A stretch of DNA of 64,000 nt from JBQLZO01 sp052168315 (GCA_052168315.1 JBQLZO010000046.1:1-64000), one strand, 5' to 3'; shown: positions 52,678 through 61,540, counted from the first letter of the stretch. Notes: a model not told the origin generated them from the sequence alone. A program made the numbers and translations.

Positions 52678-54324
52678 TTAGGCGGGATGGGGCGACTGAT
52701 CGATCTCGGTCTGACCATCGCCCTTGGCCACCGGCGCCGGTGTCGCCGGCGCGGTCGTTCCGGATGATGTTTGCACCTTGGCACGATCGGCGCGCGCGCC
52801 CTTCGTGTTGCCCGGGGCACGGGGCTTGGGCCCGGTCAGTGCCTGGGCCTCGATGGCCTCGCGGCGCGCGACCTTGACGGCCGTCACCGCGATGAACGCC
52901 GCGAGCACCATGGCGATTGTGAACACGACGCGGACCCGCCCGGAGGTGAGCCAGATGCCCAGCCCGCCGAAGAGCATCCCGAACCCGTACATCGTGAGCA
53001 CAGCGCCCTTCACGCCCAGCGCCCGCTTGAGCATGTGGTGCAGGTGCTGGGCGTCCGGGGCCGACATCGGCACGCCCGCGAGCTTCCGGCGCACGATCGC
53101 GAGCACGGTGTCGATGATGGGGATCGAGTAGATGATCAGCCCGGCGACGACGAGGTGGGTCTGGCCCGTGTCTCCCAGTGTCAGGATGATCGCGATCGTC
53201 AGGTACCCGAGCAGGAGCGAACCGGTGTCGCCGAGGAAAATCGTCGCCGGATTGAAATTGTGCGGGAGGAACCCGAGGCACGCTCCGAGCAGCGAGAGGC
53301 AGAGCACAACCCGGGCCGCGTCGAGCGTTCCGGTGTCCATGGCGGCCATCATCAGCGCGACGATCAGCAGCGCCGCGGCGGCGATGCCGGTCACGCCCGA
53401 GAGCAGGCCGTCGAGCCCGTCGATCAGGTTCGATGCGTTGCACGCGCCGAGCACGAACACCGCGATGATCGCGGTCCCGGTCCAGTAAATCAGGTCGAGC
53501 GTGATCGACCCGGTCGGGGCGAGGATCGGGATCGCGGCGCCGATATCAAAGTGGAAGACCAGGTCGGTATTGCCGACAAGCCTGCCGATCGGCTGCATGA
53601 CGCCCGCGGCGACCTTGGTGCCGACATTCTCCATCGCCATCGCCGCCGCGGCCAGGAGCTGGCCGGCGATCTTCAGCCGCGGGTGCAGCCCGGTCACATC
53701 GTCCCACAGCCCGGTGGCCGCGATGAGCGTCATCCCGAGCAGGATGGATACCGGCACCGGCGACTGTTCGAGCACGGTCGGGTGCAGGTCGTACACGATG
53801 GGCGGGAGGGTGAGACCGAAGTACGAGAACGCGATCCCGGCGAGCACGCCGAAGAACACGGCCACCCCGCCCAGGTACGCGACGGGGATCCGGTGCCCCT
53901 TGCGCTGCTCGCTGGGGCGGTCGATGATCCCGTTGGCGATGGCGAGGCGACGCATCACGGGTGTGGCGAGCACGGTGACCAGGAACGCGACAACGAACAC
54001 GCCGAGGTACCCGTGCAGCAGATCGAGCGTGGTCGCCGCTCCCGGCGAGGGAAGCGGCGCCGCATCCAGCGATGCCGAGCCGTTGTACCCGCCGGCGTTG
54101 AACATCGGCGGGAGCCCGACCTGGTCCAGCCCGAGCGGCGGCTCCGTCGCGCGCGGCTCGCCGCCAATCCCCCGGAGCGTGGGGTTCGCGGGGGTCATCG
54201 TCATGGAGAGCAGCGCGGTGAGCATCGATGTGGCCAGAAGGAATGCGGTGCGATGGTGCGGAGGGTGACTTCGTTCCGGGGGGGCGCCGCTGGGCCCGTG
54301 ATCGGGGTGGGCGTCCGACCCCAT
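52678..54324 (-). CDS. MraY/WecA family undecaprenyl-phosphate sugar-phosphate transferase
   Basis: The 548-residue polytopic protein transfers a sugar-1-phosphate to undecaprenyl phosphate, starting a surface polysaccharide. Conserved elements are RPSEQRKGHRIPVAYLGG, GLWDDVTGL (Asp pair for Mg), NLIDGLDGLLSG, FLGDTGSLLLGYLT and the DAQHLHH loop. About eleven spans follow an N-terminal Ser/Pro-rich stretch of about 95 residues. The HLHH loop and lack of peptide-binding motifs favour WecA (GlcNAc/GalNAc-P) over MraY. It is the third gene of the lpxA-like/epimerase/transferase run, 19 bases after the epimerase stop. The C-terminal tail is polar. Confidence 0.9.
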   Translation of the reverse strand: MGSDAHPDHGPSGAPPERSHPPHHRTAFLLATSMLTALLSMTMTPANPTLRGIGGEPRATEPPLGLDQVGLPPMFNAGGYNGSASLDAAPLPSPGAATTLDLLHGYLGVFVVAFLVTVLATPVMRRLAIANGIIDRPSEQRKGHRIPVAYLGGVAVFFGVLAGIAFSYFGLTLPPIVYDLHPTVLEQSPVPVSILLGMTLIAATGLWDDVTGLHPRLKIAGQLLAAAAMAMENVGTKVAAGVMQPIGRLVGNTDLVFHFDIGAAIPILAPTGSITLDLIYWTGTAIIAVFVLGACNASNLIDGLDGLLSGVTGIAAAALLIVALMMAAMDTGTLDAARVVLCLSLLGACLGFLPHNFNPATIFLGDTGSLLLGYLTIAIILTLGDTGQTHLVVAGLIIYSIPIIDTVLAIVRRKLAGVPMSAPDAQHLHHMLKRALGVKGAVLTMYGFGMLFGGLGIWLTSGRVRVVFTIAMVLAAFIAVTAVKVARREAIEAQALTGPKPRAPGNTKGARADRAKVQTSSGTTAPATPAPVAKGDGQTEIDQSPHPA

Positions 54325-54343
54325 CTCCCCTCATCGGGCGGGC

Positions 54344-55399
54344 TCAGCGGTGCCCGGGTGTGGCTGAGCAATGTGCGGCAACATCAAGGATGGTCTGCTC
54401 CAGCGGGGTCTTCGGCGAGAATCCGATCAGATCACGAATCCGCGTCAGATCAGGGCGGCGATCGCGCAGGTCCTCGAAGCCGGCTTCGTACGCCTGATCG
54501 TACGGAATACGGACGATCCGTGACGACGCTTGCAGCGTCGAACACACGGTTTCGGCAAGTTCCGCGATGGAAATCGGGCGATCTGAACCGAGGTTGAACA
54601 CCCTCCCCCACGCTCCGGGGTGGCGCAGGAGCATCACGATCGCGGGCACGGAGTCGCGCACATCGCAGAAGCAGCGGGTCTGGCACCCGTCGCCGAACAC
54701 CCGCAGTTCCCGCCCCGCCATCGCCGCCTCAATAAACCGCGGGAGGACCATCCCGTAGTCGCCCACCTGCCGCGGCCCGACCGTATTGAAGAACCGGGCG
54801 ATCACCACCGGCAGCCCGCGCTGCTCGGCGTGGGCGAGGGCGAGATACTCGTCGATGGCCTTGCTGGCCGCGTACGACCATCGACGCTTCGTGGTCGGGC
54901 CGTACACGCAATCGTCTTCCTCGCTCATCGGGAGCTTCGTGGACTTACCGTAGACCTCCGAGGAAGAAGCGATGAACACCCGCGCACCGCTCCCAGAGCC
55001 GTCCGCAGCGCGGGCGTGGGTCTCGGCGTATCTGAGCACATCGATCGTCGTGCGGACATTCGTCTCGATGGTCTCGATGGGGCGCTCGACCACCCGGGAG
55101 ACGCCGACGGAGGCCGCGAGGTGATAGATCTCATCGAATCGCAGCGCATCCGCCTCATCGGAGGCGAGCCATCCGGACAGTTCCGCCCTGACGATGCGCA
55201 GCGCGCCATCTCCGAGCGACTCCGCGAGCGCGATCGCCTGCGAGAGATTGCCCGGCGCGCCGGTCGAGCAATCGTCGACCACCACGACCCTGTCGCCGCC
55301 CCGGAGCAGGTGCTCGACAAGGTGCGAGCCGATGAAGCCGGCGCCCCCGGTGACGAGCACGCGCCCGGGCTCTGGATGTGATGGTTGATGGCGGCTCAT
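54344..55399 (-). CDS. NAD-dependent nucleotide-sugar epimerase/dehydratase
   Basis: The 351-residue extended SDR has the NAD-binding GGAGFIGSHLVEHLL (about 18-32), VDDCSTG and LAASVGVSRVVERPIE. The catalytic Ser is in FIASSSEVYGKS and the Tyr-Lys in WSYAASKAIDE. RFFNTVGPRQVGDYGMVLPRF and the FNLGSDRPISIAELA segment are close to UDP-glucuronate decarboxylases and related UDP-sugar epimerases. The product probably feeds a surface glycan begun by the neighbouring WecA-like transferase. The exact sugar cannot be read. Confidence 0.87.
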   Translation of the reverse strand: MSRHQPSHPEPGRVLVTGGAGFIGSHLVEHLLRGGDRVVVVDDCSTGAPGNLSQAIALAESLGDGALRIVRAELSGWLASDEADALRFDEIYHLAASVGVSRVVERPIETIETNVRTTIDVLRYAETHARAADGSGSGARVFIASSSEVYGKSTKLPMSEEDDCVYGPTTKRRWSYAASKAIDEYLALAHAEQRGLPVVIARFFNTVGPRQVGDYGMVLPRFIEAAMAGRELRVFGDGCQTRCFCDVRDSVPAIVMLLRHPGAWGRVFNLGSDRPISIAELAETVCSTLQASSRIVRIPYDQAYEAGFEDLRDRRPDLTRIRDLIGFSPKTPLEQTILDVAAHCSATPGHR

Positions 55400-55469
55400 G
55401 GGGGCGGACGCGACGGCGAATTAGGGTGGTGATTGCGGTCTCGAAGCGGGGTTCATCAGGGCGGGGTGA

Positions 55470-56351
55470 TCAGGCCTCGTCGTCGCGCTCGCCGATCGAG
55501 CGACGGCGCGTGCCGACGATGCCTCGCGCCCTCGGCGGCGCATCGTCGAGTCGCTCGAGAATGAACCGCAGGAATCCCCGGGAGGCCTCCGTCGATCCGG
55601 GCTCGTCGAGCAACTCGACGACCATCGGGCGGAGCGGGCGCGCGCCGCGCAGCCGGAAAAGGGCCCGGAACGCCCGCTTGATCTGCTCCCGGTCCTCGCC
55701 GGTCAGCGATGGGTTCCGGCGCATCCCGATGGTGTTGAGCCCGACGATCGTGTTCACGGCCCCGACCACGGAGTACGGCGGCACATGCATGCCCACACCC
55801 GAGAGCCCGCGGAACATCACCCCATCCCCGACCGTGCAGAACTGGTGCACGACCGCGCCCCCGCCGAACACGCATCGGTTCCCGATGTGCGAGTGCCCGG
55901 CGAACATGACCCCATTGGCGAGCGTGTTGTTATCGCCGACGCGGACATTGTGCCCCGCGTGCGAGCAGGCCATGAAGAAATTCCCGTTGCCGATGACCGT
56001 GTCAGGACCGGGTTGCACGGAACGATGGACCGTCACGCTCTCCCGGAATGTGTTGCGGTCGCCGACGATGAGCCGCCCGGGCGCCTCGGGCTTGTACTTC
56101 AGGTCCTGCGGGTCGCCGCCGAGCACCGCGTGCGGATGGATGTCGTTGTCGGCCCCGATGAACGAGTCCTGCACCACGATCGCGCAGCGCCGCACCCGGG
56201 TCCGGGGGCCGATGCTCACCCGCGGGCCGACAACGGCCCCGGGCTCGATGATCGCGCCCTCGGCGATCGAGGCCGTGGGGTCGATGTGGGCCCCATCGTG
56301 GATGATGGCCTCGGAGTGGACGCCGGCCTCGAATTCGGTGAGCTGAGCCAT
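55470..56351 (-). CDS. lpxA: Acyl-ACP--UDP-N-acetylglucosamine O-acyltransferase (LpxA-type)
   Basis: LpxA adds a 3-hydroxyacyl chain to UDP-GlcNAc, the first step of lipid A synthesis. The 293-residue protein shows hexapeptide repeats from residue 20 on, GDPQDLKYKPEAPGRLIVGDRN, NTFRESVTVHR and the catalytic His134 in HNVRVGDNN. HQFCTVGDGVMFRGLSGVG and VPPYSVVG complete the signature. The C-terminal helical part is longer than E. coli LpxA (262) by about 30 residues. TACACT 7 bases before the ATG points to a leaderless start. It heads the envelope operon. Confidence 0.9.
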   Translation of the reverse strand: MAQLTEFEAGVHSEAIIHDGAHIDPTASIAEGAIIEPGAVVGPRVSIGPRTRVRRCAIVVQDSFIGADNDIHPHAVLGGDPQDLKYKPEAPGRLIVGDRNTFRESVTVHRSVQPGPDTVIGNGNFFMACSHAGHNVRVGDNNTLANGVMFAGHSHIGNRCVFGGGAVVHQFCTVGDGVMFRGLSGVGMHVPPYSVVGAVNTIVGLNTIGMRRNPSLTGEDREQIKRAFRALFRLRGARPLRPMVVELLDEPGSTEASRGFLRFILERLDDAPPRARGIVGTRRRSIGERDDEA

Positions 56352-56358
56352 GGGCGAG

Positions 56359-56364
56359 AGTGTA
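56359..56364 (-). promoter_or_regulatory. -10 box of a probable leaderless promoter for the lpxA-type gene
   Basis: TACACT on the minus strand ends 7 bases before ATG 56351. The divergent MATE gene has a similar element at 56430-56435. Confidence 0.52.
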
Positions 56365-56429
56365 GGGATGCACCGCGCGACCGCGCGTGCGTGCGCGAGC
56401 GCCCCGCCTTCGTCGGGCCCGGCGGGGCA

Positions 56430-56435
56430 TACCCT
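56430..56435 (+). promoter_or_regulatory. -10 box of a probable leaderless promoter for the MATE gene
   Basis: TACCCT ends 7 bases before the in-frame GTG at 56443. This argues against the much earlier in-frame start at 56350. Confidence 0.48.
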
Positions 56436-56442
56436 TCCGGGC

Positions 56443-58161
56443 GTGCCCCACCGCGACGACCCACTCACCGACCAAAGCGCCCCCGGCCATCACCCGGCGC
56501 TCGACGATCCGGCGCCCGGAACGGAGCCGCCGGATGGCGATTCGAGCGATGGCGCGCCGGTCGATGTCGGGGCGTCGATGGGGTTCGAGCCGGGGGGGCT
56601 CGAGTCGGCCGGGAGCGAGCCGTCGGCCTCGCAGGGCACCGGCCAGCTCGCCCGGGGCCCGGGCGCGGTCGACCGGAACACCGGCCAGATCCGGGCCGGT
56701 CGCCTCGCGGGGCTGACCATGTGGCAGGCGATCTTCGTCCTCTCATGGCCGGTGCTGATCGAGTCGCTGCTCAACGCGATGGTCGGGCTCGTGGACACGA
56801 CCCTGGCCGCGAGCCTCTCCGAGGCGGCGACGGACGCGATCGGCGTGGCATCGTACTTCCAGTGGTTCATCGGGCTGATCGGGATGTCGCTGGGGATCGG
56901 CGCGACGGCGATGGTCAGCCGCGCGATGGGGCGCGGGCGGATCGCGGCGGCCAACGCGGCGCTGGGCCAGGTCATGCTCCTCTCGGTCGCACTGGGCATC
57001 GTGGGCGCGGGGCTGATCGCGCTGGGCGCGCCGCTGATCGCCTCCATGATGGGGCTGAACGAGGAGTCGGGCCCGCTGGCGATCACCTACCTGCGCACCG
57101 TGGCGTGGACGGTCCCGTTCGTGACGATGATGTTCTCTGGCATCGCGTGCATCCGCGGCGCCGGCGACTCGGTCCGCCCCATGGTGACCATGATCGCCGT
57201 GAACGCGGTCAATATCTTCGTGTCGTTCGCGCTGGCGGGCGTAGATCTCACGCACGCGCGCACTCTCCCCGACGGGACGATCCAAACGACGACGATCGTG
57301 CACAATCCCTTCCCGTTCGAGCTGGGGATCCTCGGGATCGCGCTGGGCACGCTCGTCGCCTGGACCGTGGGCGCGGCGATCGTGCTCGGGCTGCTCGTCC
57401 GCGGGATGCACGGGCTGCGACTCGTCGGCAGGCGCCTGCGCCCGCACGCGATCACCAGCGCACGCCTCGTGCGGGTCGCGGTGCCGAACTTCCTCGAAAC
57501 CTTCGGGATGTGGTTCGGCAATTTCCTGACGATCCTGATGATCGGCTGGCTCGGGGTGCAGGGGTACCTGGGCGCCCATGTCGTGGCGATCAGGATCGAG
57601 GCGTTCAGCTTCCTCCCCGGTTTCGCGATGGCCATGGCCGCGGCCACGCTGACGGGCCAGTACCTCGGGGCGCGATCGCCCGAGCTGGCCCGCCTGGCGA
57701 TCATCCGGTGCGCGACGGTGGGCGCGGCGATCATGGGCGGGTTCGGCCTGCTGTTCGTGTTCGCGCCCGAGCCGATCGTCGGCGTGTTCTCTCAGCAGCC
57801 GACGCACCTGGAACTCACGCCCACGCTGCTGCGGATCTGCGGGCTCGTGCAGATCAACTTCGCGATCGGGATCGTCATCCGCGGCGCGATGCGCGGCGCG
57901 GGCGACACCAAGGTCGTCATGGCGATCACCTGGTTCACCACCTACGCCCTCCGCCTCCCCCTCGCCTGGCTCTTCTGCGGCGTGGACATCCCCTGGTTCG
58001 ACGGCGGCACGCTGCTGCACAACCCCGCGCCGCTCCAGAATTGGTTCGGAGTCCACCCGCTGGTGGGCTTCTGGCTCGGGCTGTGCACCGAACTCGGGCT
58101 CCGATTCGTGTGGTTCCTCATCAGGTTCCTGCACGGCGGATGGATGCGCGTGCGCGTCTGA
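56443..58161 (+). CDS. MATE family efflux transporter
   Basis: From GTG 56443 the protein is 572 residues. After a polar Asp/Pro/Gly-rich N-terminus (1-85) come about twelve spans beginning with MWQAIFVLSWPVLIESLLNA. Typical MATE features are LVDTTLAASL, GATAMVSRAMGRG, GIACIRGAGDSVRPM and its second-half counterpart GAMRGAGDTKVVM. MATE pumps expel organic cations or other metabolites with Na+ or H+; some export lipid intermediates. The long cytoplasmic N-terminus is unusual for the family. It is divergent from the lpxA-type gene, and the gap between start codons is only about 90 bases. Confidence 0.9.
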   Translation: MPHRDDPLTDQSAPGHHPALDDPAPGTEPPDGDSSDGAPVDVGASMGFEPGGLESAGSEPSASQGTGQLARGPGAVDRNTGQIRAGRLAGLTMWQAIFVLSWPVLIESLLNAMVGLVDTTLAASLSEAATDAIGVASYFQWFIGLIGMSLGIGATAMVSRAMGRGRIAAANAALGQVMLLSVALGIVGAGLIALGAPLIASMMGLNEESGPLAITYLRTVAWTVPFVTMMFSGIACIRGAGDSVRPMVTMIAVNAVNIFVSFALAGVDLTHARTLPDGTIQTTTIVHNPFPFELGILGIALGTLVAWTVGAAIVLGLLVRGMHGLRLVGRRLRPHAITSARLVRVAVPNFLETFGMWFGNFLTILMIGWLGVQGYLGAHVVAIRIEAFSFLPGFAMAMAAATLTGQYLGARSPELARLAIIRCATVGAAIMGGFGLLFVFAPEPIVGVFSQQPTHLELTPTLLRICGLVQINFAIGIVIRGAMRGAGDTKVVMAITWFTTYALRLPLAWLFCGVDIPWFDGGTLLHNPAPLQNWFGVHPLVGFWLGLCTELGLRFVWFLIRFLHGGWMRVRV

Positions 58162-58176
58162 GCCGCGCGCCCGGTG

Positions 58177-59181
58177 CTACGCGTACACCTCGAGCATCAC
58201 CCTCCGGGTCGCCTTGATCTGCCGGTGCAGCATCTTGCGGTCCCATCCGTTGATGTCGGCCAGCGCCTCCGGCTCGATCTTCAGGTACTGCTCCAGCGTC
58301 GAACCGCTGAGCATCCGCCCCAGCTTCTGGAAGATGCCCATCTCCATGCCCGCGACCCCGCAGACATAGATCAGCGTCCGCTCGTGCGAGAGCACTGGGA
58401 GCAGCTCATCGCGGTGAGAGTCGAGGCGGTCCTGCACATACATCCGGTCGTGCCCGTCGTGCTGCCGCTCCCGGCTGATCGCGGTCAGGTACCGAAAACG
58501 CTCGGGATGCTTGCCGGCCATGTCCAGGAAGAAATCGTGGTACAGCAGGTCCGTGGCGTACGCGGCGCCCATGACCAGCGTGATCCGCGGCGACGGATCG
58601 CCGCTCACCGGCGTGTGGTACCGATCGTCGAGCAGCTCCTTGACGAACCCGCGGAACGGGGCGATCCCGGTCCCGGTCGCGAAGAACAGGTAGTCGTGCT
58701 CCGCCGGATTCTCGGGAAGCACGAAGCGCTTGCCGGCCGGACCGCTCAGATGCACGGTGTCGCCCACTTGGCGGTCCGCGAGGTAGTTCGAGGCCACGCC
58801 GCAGAACAGCTTGCCGGTCTCCCAGTGCTCATCGACCGTGCGCTTCACCGTCGTGGAAACGATTCGGCCGTGCCCATCCTCGCCGTCCGATGGGCTGGCC
58901 AGCGAGTACAGCCGGGGCTGGTGCGGACGCCCCTTGTCATCGGTTCCCGGCGCGAGCACCCCGATGGACTGGCCCGCAGCGCACCCACCTTCCAGAGGAG
59001 TGCCGGAGACATCGATCTCGACATGCCGGACGAATCCGGCGGCCTTCCGGCTGGCCGTGCAGATTTGGTTCCGAGTGATGGTGCCGACCACCGGCTCGTT
59101 CGGACGCACGAGGTGCATCTGGACCGCCCGCAGGGAAGGACCCTGAGCGTCCTGGCTGGCGCTGGCGCGGGCGTCATTCAT
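58177..59181 (-). CDS. Ferredoxin--NADP reductase
   Basis: The 334-residue flavoenzyme matches plant-type FNR. The FAD site is PRLYSLAS, NYLADRQVGDTVHLSGPAGK follows, the NADP site is FFATGTGIAPFRGFV, and the region YVCGVAGMEMGIFQKLGRM lies near the end. The terminal aromatic of plastid FNR is represented by a Tyr-Ala ending (MLEVYA). It moves electrons between NADPH and ferredoxin or flavodoxin in the cytoplasm. The first 25 residues are an extra polar stretch. A TAGCCT box 6 bases before the ATG indicates a leaderless start. Confidence 0.92.
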   Translation of the reverse strand: MNDARASASQDAQGPSLRAVQMHLVRPNEPVVGTITRNQICTASRKAAGFVRHVEIDVSGTPLEGGCAAGQSIGVLAPGTDDKGRPHQPRLYSLASPSDGEDGHGRIVSTTVKRTVDEHWETGKLFCGVASNYLADRQVGDTVHLSGPAGKRFVLPENPAEHDYLFFATGTGIAPFRGFVKELLDDRYHTPVSGDPSPRITLVMGAAYATDLLYHDFFLDMAGKHPERFRYLTAISRERQHDGHDRMYVQDRLDSHRDELLPVLSHERTLIYVCGVAGMEMGIFQKLGRMLSGSTLEQYLKIEPEALADINGWDRKMLHRQIKATRRVMLEVYA

Positions 59182-59187
59182 GAGGCG

Positions 59188-59193
59188 AGGCTA
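59188..59193 (-). promoter_or_regulatory. -10 box of a probable leaderless promoter for the FNR gene
   Basis: TAGCCT on the minus strand ends 6 bases before the ATG at 59181. Confidence 0.45.
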
Positions 59194-59305
59194 GGGAGTA
59201 CAGGGTCGGCCGGTCAACGCGGGCGACCCCCGACCGCATCAACGGGCGTGCGGCTCACGCGCGCCGCCCTTCCGCGCGCCGCATCAATCGCCAGCGGGGG
59301 CTGGG

Positions 59306-59334
59306 TTGACGGCCTGAAATGGGCGCGGTAGCAC
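59306..59334 (+). promoter_or_regulatory. Promoter of the dockerin-protein gene at 59342
   Basis: TTGACG (59306-59311) and TAGCAC (59329-59334) are 17 bases apart, and the -10 ends 7 bases before ATG 59342. This is the one leaderless-type start here with a good -35. Confidence 0.5.
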
Positions 59335-59341
59335 TGCATCG

Positions 59342-60088
59342 ATGAACAAACGCTTTCAATCGCAAAGTTGCCGTTTCCGCTGTGCGAGCCTCTGGGCCAC
59401 AATGCTGGCTGGCACCTTGACCACGACCGCCGTCGGACAGGTCGCATTCACTGACTCCCAGGGCCGCGAGTGGCGTCAGGTGACCTCGACGGCCGGACTC
59501 TCCTGGAACACGGTCGCGAGCGTGTGTCCGCAGGACGGCCAGACGGAATGCGCCGGGGCCGTCGCCGGGAACGACCTGACCGGCTGGATATGGGCCACCG
59601 ATGGCCAGGTCCGTGACATGCTCGCCGAGTTCGTTCCCGAACTCGAAGAGGTCGATCAGGTCGGCGGACCGGAGTACACGCTGGCGGGCCTCGGGTTCTT
59701 CGGACTGTTTGAACCCACTCAGGAGTTCTACACGACGGTGGGAGGGTTCTTTTCGCTCTCGGCGATCTCCTGCACCACCAGCAATGCCGGCGCGATCACC
59801 CCATCGGTCGGAGCCAGTTATAACCCGAACAATGGCTCGTTCTCCGTCGCGGGAGTCACATCGCTCGACGGTGTTTCAGGACTTCGCGGCGTCTGGCTGT
59901 TCCGCCCGACCACCCCGCCATGCCCCGCAGATTTGACCGGTGATCGGAGCGTGGACTCCGACGACCTCGCCATCGTGCTCGGGTCGTTTGGCACGAGCTC
60001 TGCCGACGGCGATGTGAACGCCGACGGCACGGTGGACTCCGATGATCTGGCGATCCTGCTCGCGGCATTTGGGCAGCCATGTCCGTGA
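59342..60088 (+). CDS. Secreted protein with GC-type dockerin module
   Basis: The 248-residue protein has a signal peptide (ASLWATMLAGTLTTTAVG, cleavage near Gly-Gln) and a domain of about 160 residues beginning FTDSQGREWRQV. That domain contains LSWNTVASVCPQDGQTECAG and LTGWIWATDGQVRDML, a pattern found in other dockerin or PEP-CTERM proteins of this group. It ends with two dockerin-like repeats, DLTGDRSVDSDDLAIVLGSF and DVNADGTVDSDDLAILLAAF, followed by GQPCP. Each repeat has the Asp/Asn ladder of a Ca-binding loop. It is probably exported and attached to a surface or matrix. The enzymatic role, if any, is unknown. Confidence 0.85.
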   Translation: MNKRFQSQSCRFRCASLWATMLAGTLTTTAVGQVAFTDSQGREWRQVTSTAGLSWNTVASVCPQDGQTECAGAVAGNDLTGWIWATDGQVRDMLAEFVPELEEVDQVGGPEYTLAGLGFFGLFEPTQEFYTTVGGFFSLSAISCTTSNAGAITPSVGASYNPNNGSFSVAGVTSLDGVSGLRGVWLFRPTTPPCPADLTGDRSVDSDDLAIVLGSFGTSSADGDVNADGTVDSDDLAILLAAFGQPCP

Positions 60089-60181
60089 CTTGCCGGTGCA
60101 AGCGAGGACCGCATGCATTGGCAGAGCACCCACGCCCGTCCTTGCGCGGCAGGACCAGTCCGTTGTCCTCACCGCTCGCCG

Positions 60182-60787
60182 TCAATGCGAGAAATACGCC
60201 GGCTCCCGCCCCTTGATCCACTTGATGTTGCACCCGATCGACGGCTTCTGATCGCCCGATGGCGATCGGCCGTGTGACACCGCCTCGATGGCGGCCCGGA
60301 GGTCCGCGCCCGTCACCGGTGTCTCGCTGCCCGGGCGTGAGTCGTCCAACTGCCCGCGGTAGGCCAGCCTGAGGTCGGCATCGAAGAGGAAGAAGTCCGG
60401 CGTGCACGCGGCGTGGTAGGCCTTGGCGACCTCCTGGGACTCATCGTAGAGGTACGGGAAGTCGTACCCCGCGGCCCTGGCTTCCTCGGTCATCTTCGCG
60501 GGCGCGTCGTCGGGATGGTTGGCGACATCGTTGGGCATGATCGCCACAACGCCGACGGCCCGGTCGGCGCAGAACCGACCGATCTCCGCCAGTTCAGCGC
60601 GGATGTGCTTCACGAACGGGCAGTGGTTGCAGATGAACATCACCAGCAGACCGTTCTCCTCGCTGACCTCGTCGCGAGAGACGACCTGCCCGGGCGAGTC
60701 GGCGGTCGCCGCGTTGTAGTCCGGGAGCGCGAAGTCTGGGGCCTCGGTTCCCGGCGCCATCTGCATGGTCGAAGGCGTGCGCGCCAT
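60182..60787 (-). CDS. Thioredoxin-like/AhpC-TSA family protein
   Basis: The 201-residue protein has a thioredoxin-type fold with the redox pair Cys53-x-x-Cys56 in FICNHCPFVKHI. It also has the peroxiredoxin-like start APGTEAPDFALPDYN and the cis-Pro region ACTPDFFLFDADLRLAYRG. GCNIKWIKG near the end is typical of this thioredoxin-family subgroup. Members reduce disulfides or peroxides in the cytoplasm; the specific partner is unknown. A GAGGAGG ribosome binding site lies 6 bases before the ATG. Confidence 0.88.
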   Translation of the reverse strand: MARTPSTMQMAPGTEAPDFALPDYNAATADSPGQVVSRDEVSEENGLLVMFICNHCPFVKHIRAELAEIGRFCADRAVGVVAIMPNDVANHPDDAPAKMTEEARAAGYDFPYLYDESQEVAKAYHAACTPDFFLFDADLRLAYRGQLDDSRPGSETPVTGADLRAAIEAVSHGRSPSGDQKPSIGCNIKWIKGREPAYFSH

Positions 60788-61216
60788 GTCCAACCTCCTC
60801 GGTCGGCGAGGCGGATGCCCTGCGCCGATGCGTCTGTGTGATGCGAGCGAATACCGCGCCGCCGGACGAGCCGCCCGGGTCTTCCCGGCATGGCGGCCGC
60901 CGCGATGCTCGCCAGACCATCCGTGCCCGGAGCGCCCGCGTCAACCGATCTCACACGGGTCCCATCGAATTCGTGGCAAACGGCACATGGGAATGGACGC
61001 GATCCCCAGGGCGGGGACATTCCCGAGGGCATCGCTCGGGAATCCCCGGATGCGGTCAGGAACTGGGAACATCACGGCAATCTTGCCGATGAGTCAAGAG
61101 AATCTGGCCCTGTCCGGCATTCTCAATGGCCGCCCGAGGGCGCAGGGCCCGACGCTGGAAGCGCCGGGTCGGCCCCGAGTGAATCGGGGCGGGAGTCGAT
61201 GCCAAGGAGCGACGCG
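60788..61216. other. 429-base divergent intergenic region
   Basis: No supported gene. A bulged hairpin lies at about 61014-61049: GGGGACATTCCCGAG pairs with CTCGGGAATCCCC, leaving a 2-base bulge. It may be a regulatory structure of the sigma-region protein transcript. I see no convincing promoter. Confidence 0.4.
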
Positions 61217-61540
61217 ATGCAGGATGCACGCAGCACACGCCGGAACAGCGCCTCCACCGGAGGGTCCGAGCGCACGGTTGTCGGACGGATCGGTGGGTCG
61301 GGCGAGGGCGGCCCTGCCGCACCAACCCTCCCGGTGGCTCCGTTGATCAAGGATGCGATCATCCGCTCGCTCTCACACGATCAGCGGCTCCTGCTCGTGC
61401 TGTGGTATGTGGAGCGCATGCACGCGGATGAGATCGCCGTGGTGCTGGGCACCACGGTGGCGCGCGTCGAGCAGTTGCATGATTCGATCGTCGAACTCCT
61501 CCGAGCCGAGTCGGCGAAACTCGAGCGCGGCGCGGCCTGA
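61217..61540 (+). CDS. Lone sigma-70 region 4-type HTH protein
   Basis: The 107-residue product starts at ATG 61217 (GGAG 8 bases upstream). Its N-terminal half is low complexity. Residues about 55-100 form a sigma region 4 helix-turn-helix: LSHDQRLLLVLWYVERMHAD, then EIAVVLGTTVARVEQLHDSI and VELLRAE. The pattern Leu-Tyr/Trp-Tyr-x-Glu...Glu-Ile-Ala-x-Val-Leu...Arg-Val-x-Gln-Leu-His is that of FliA/WhiG-type sigma factors. Region 2, which melts the -10, is absent, so it cannot be a complete sigma factor. It may act as a -35-binding or anti-activator protein; the role is unknown. The next gene follows within 75 bases. Confidence 0.72.
   Translation: MQDARSTRRNSASTGGSERTVVGRIGGSGEGGPAAPTLPVAPLIKDAIIRSLSHDQRLLLVLWYVERMHADEIAVVLGTTVARVEQLHDSIVELLRAESAKLERGAA

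Noticed and set aside
55785..58217. 810-codon plus-strand frame running from the lpxA-type gene through the MATE gene
   Set aside because: It is out of frame with the MATE protein and antisense to the acyltransferase. Translation is Arg/Asp/Gly-rich without domains.
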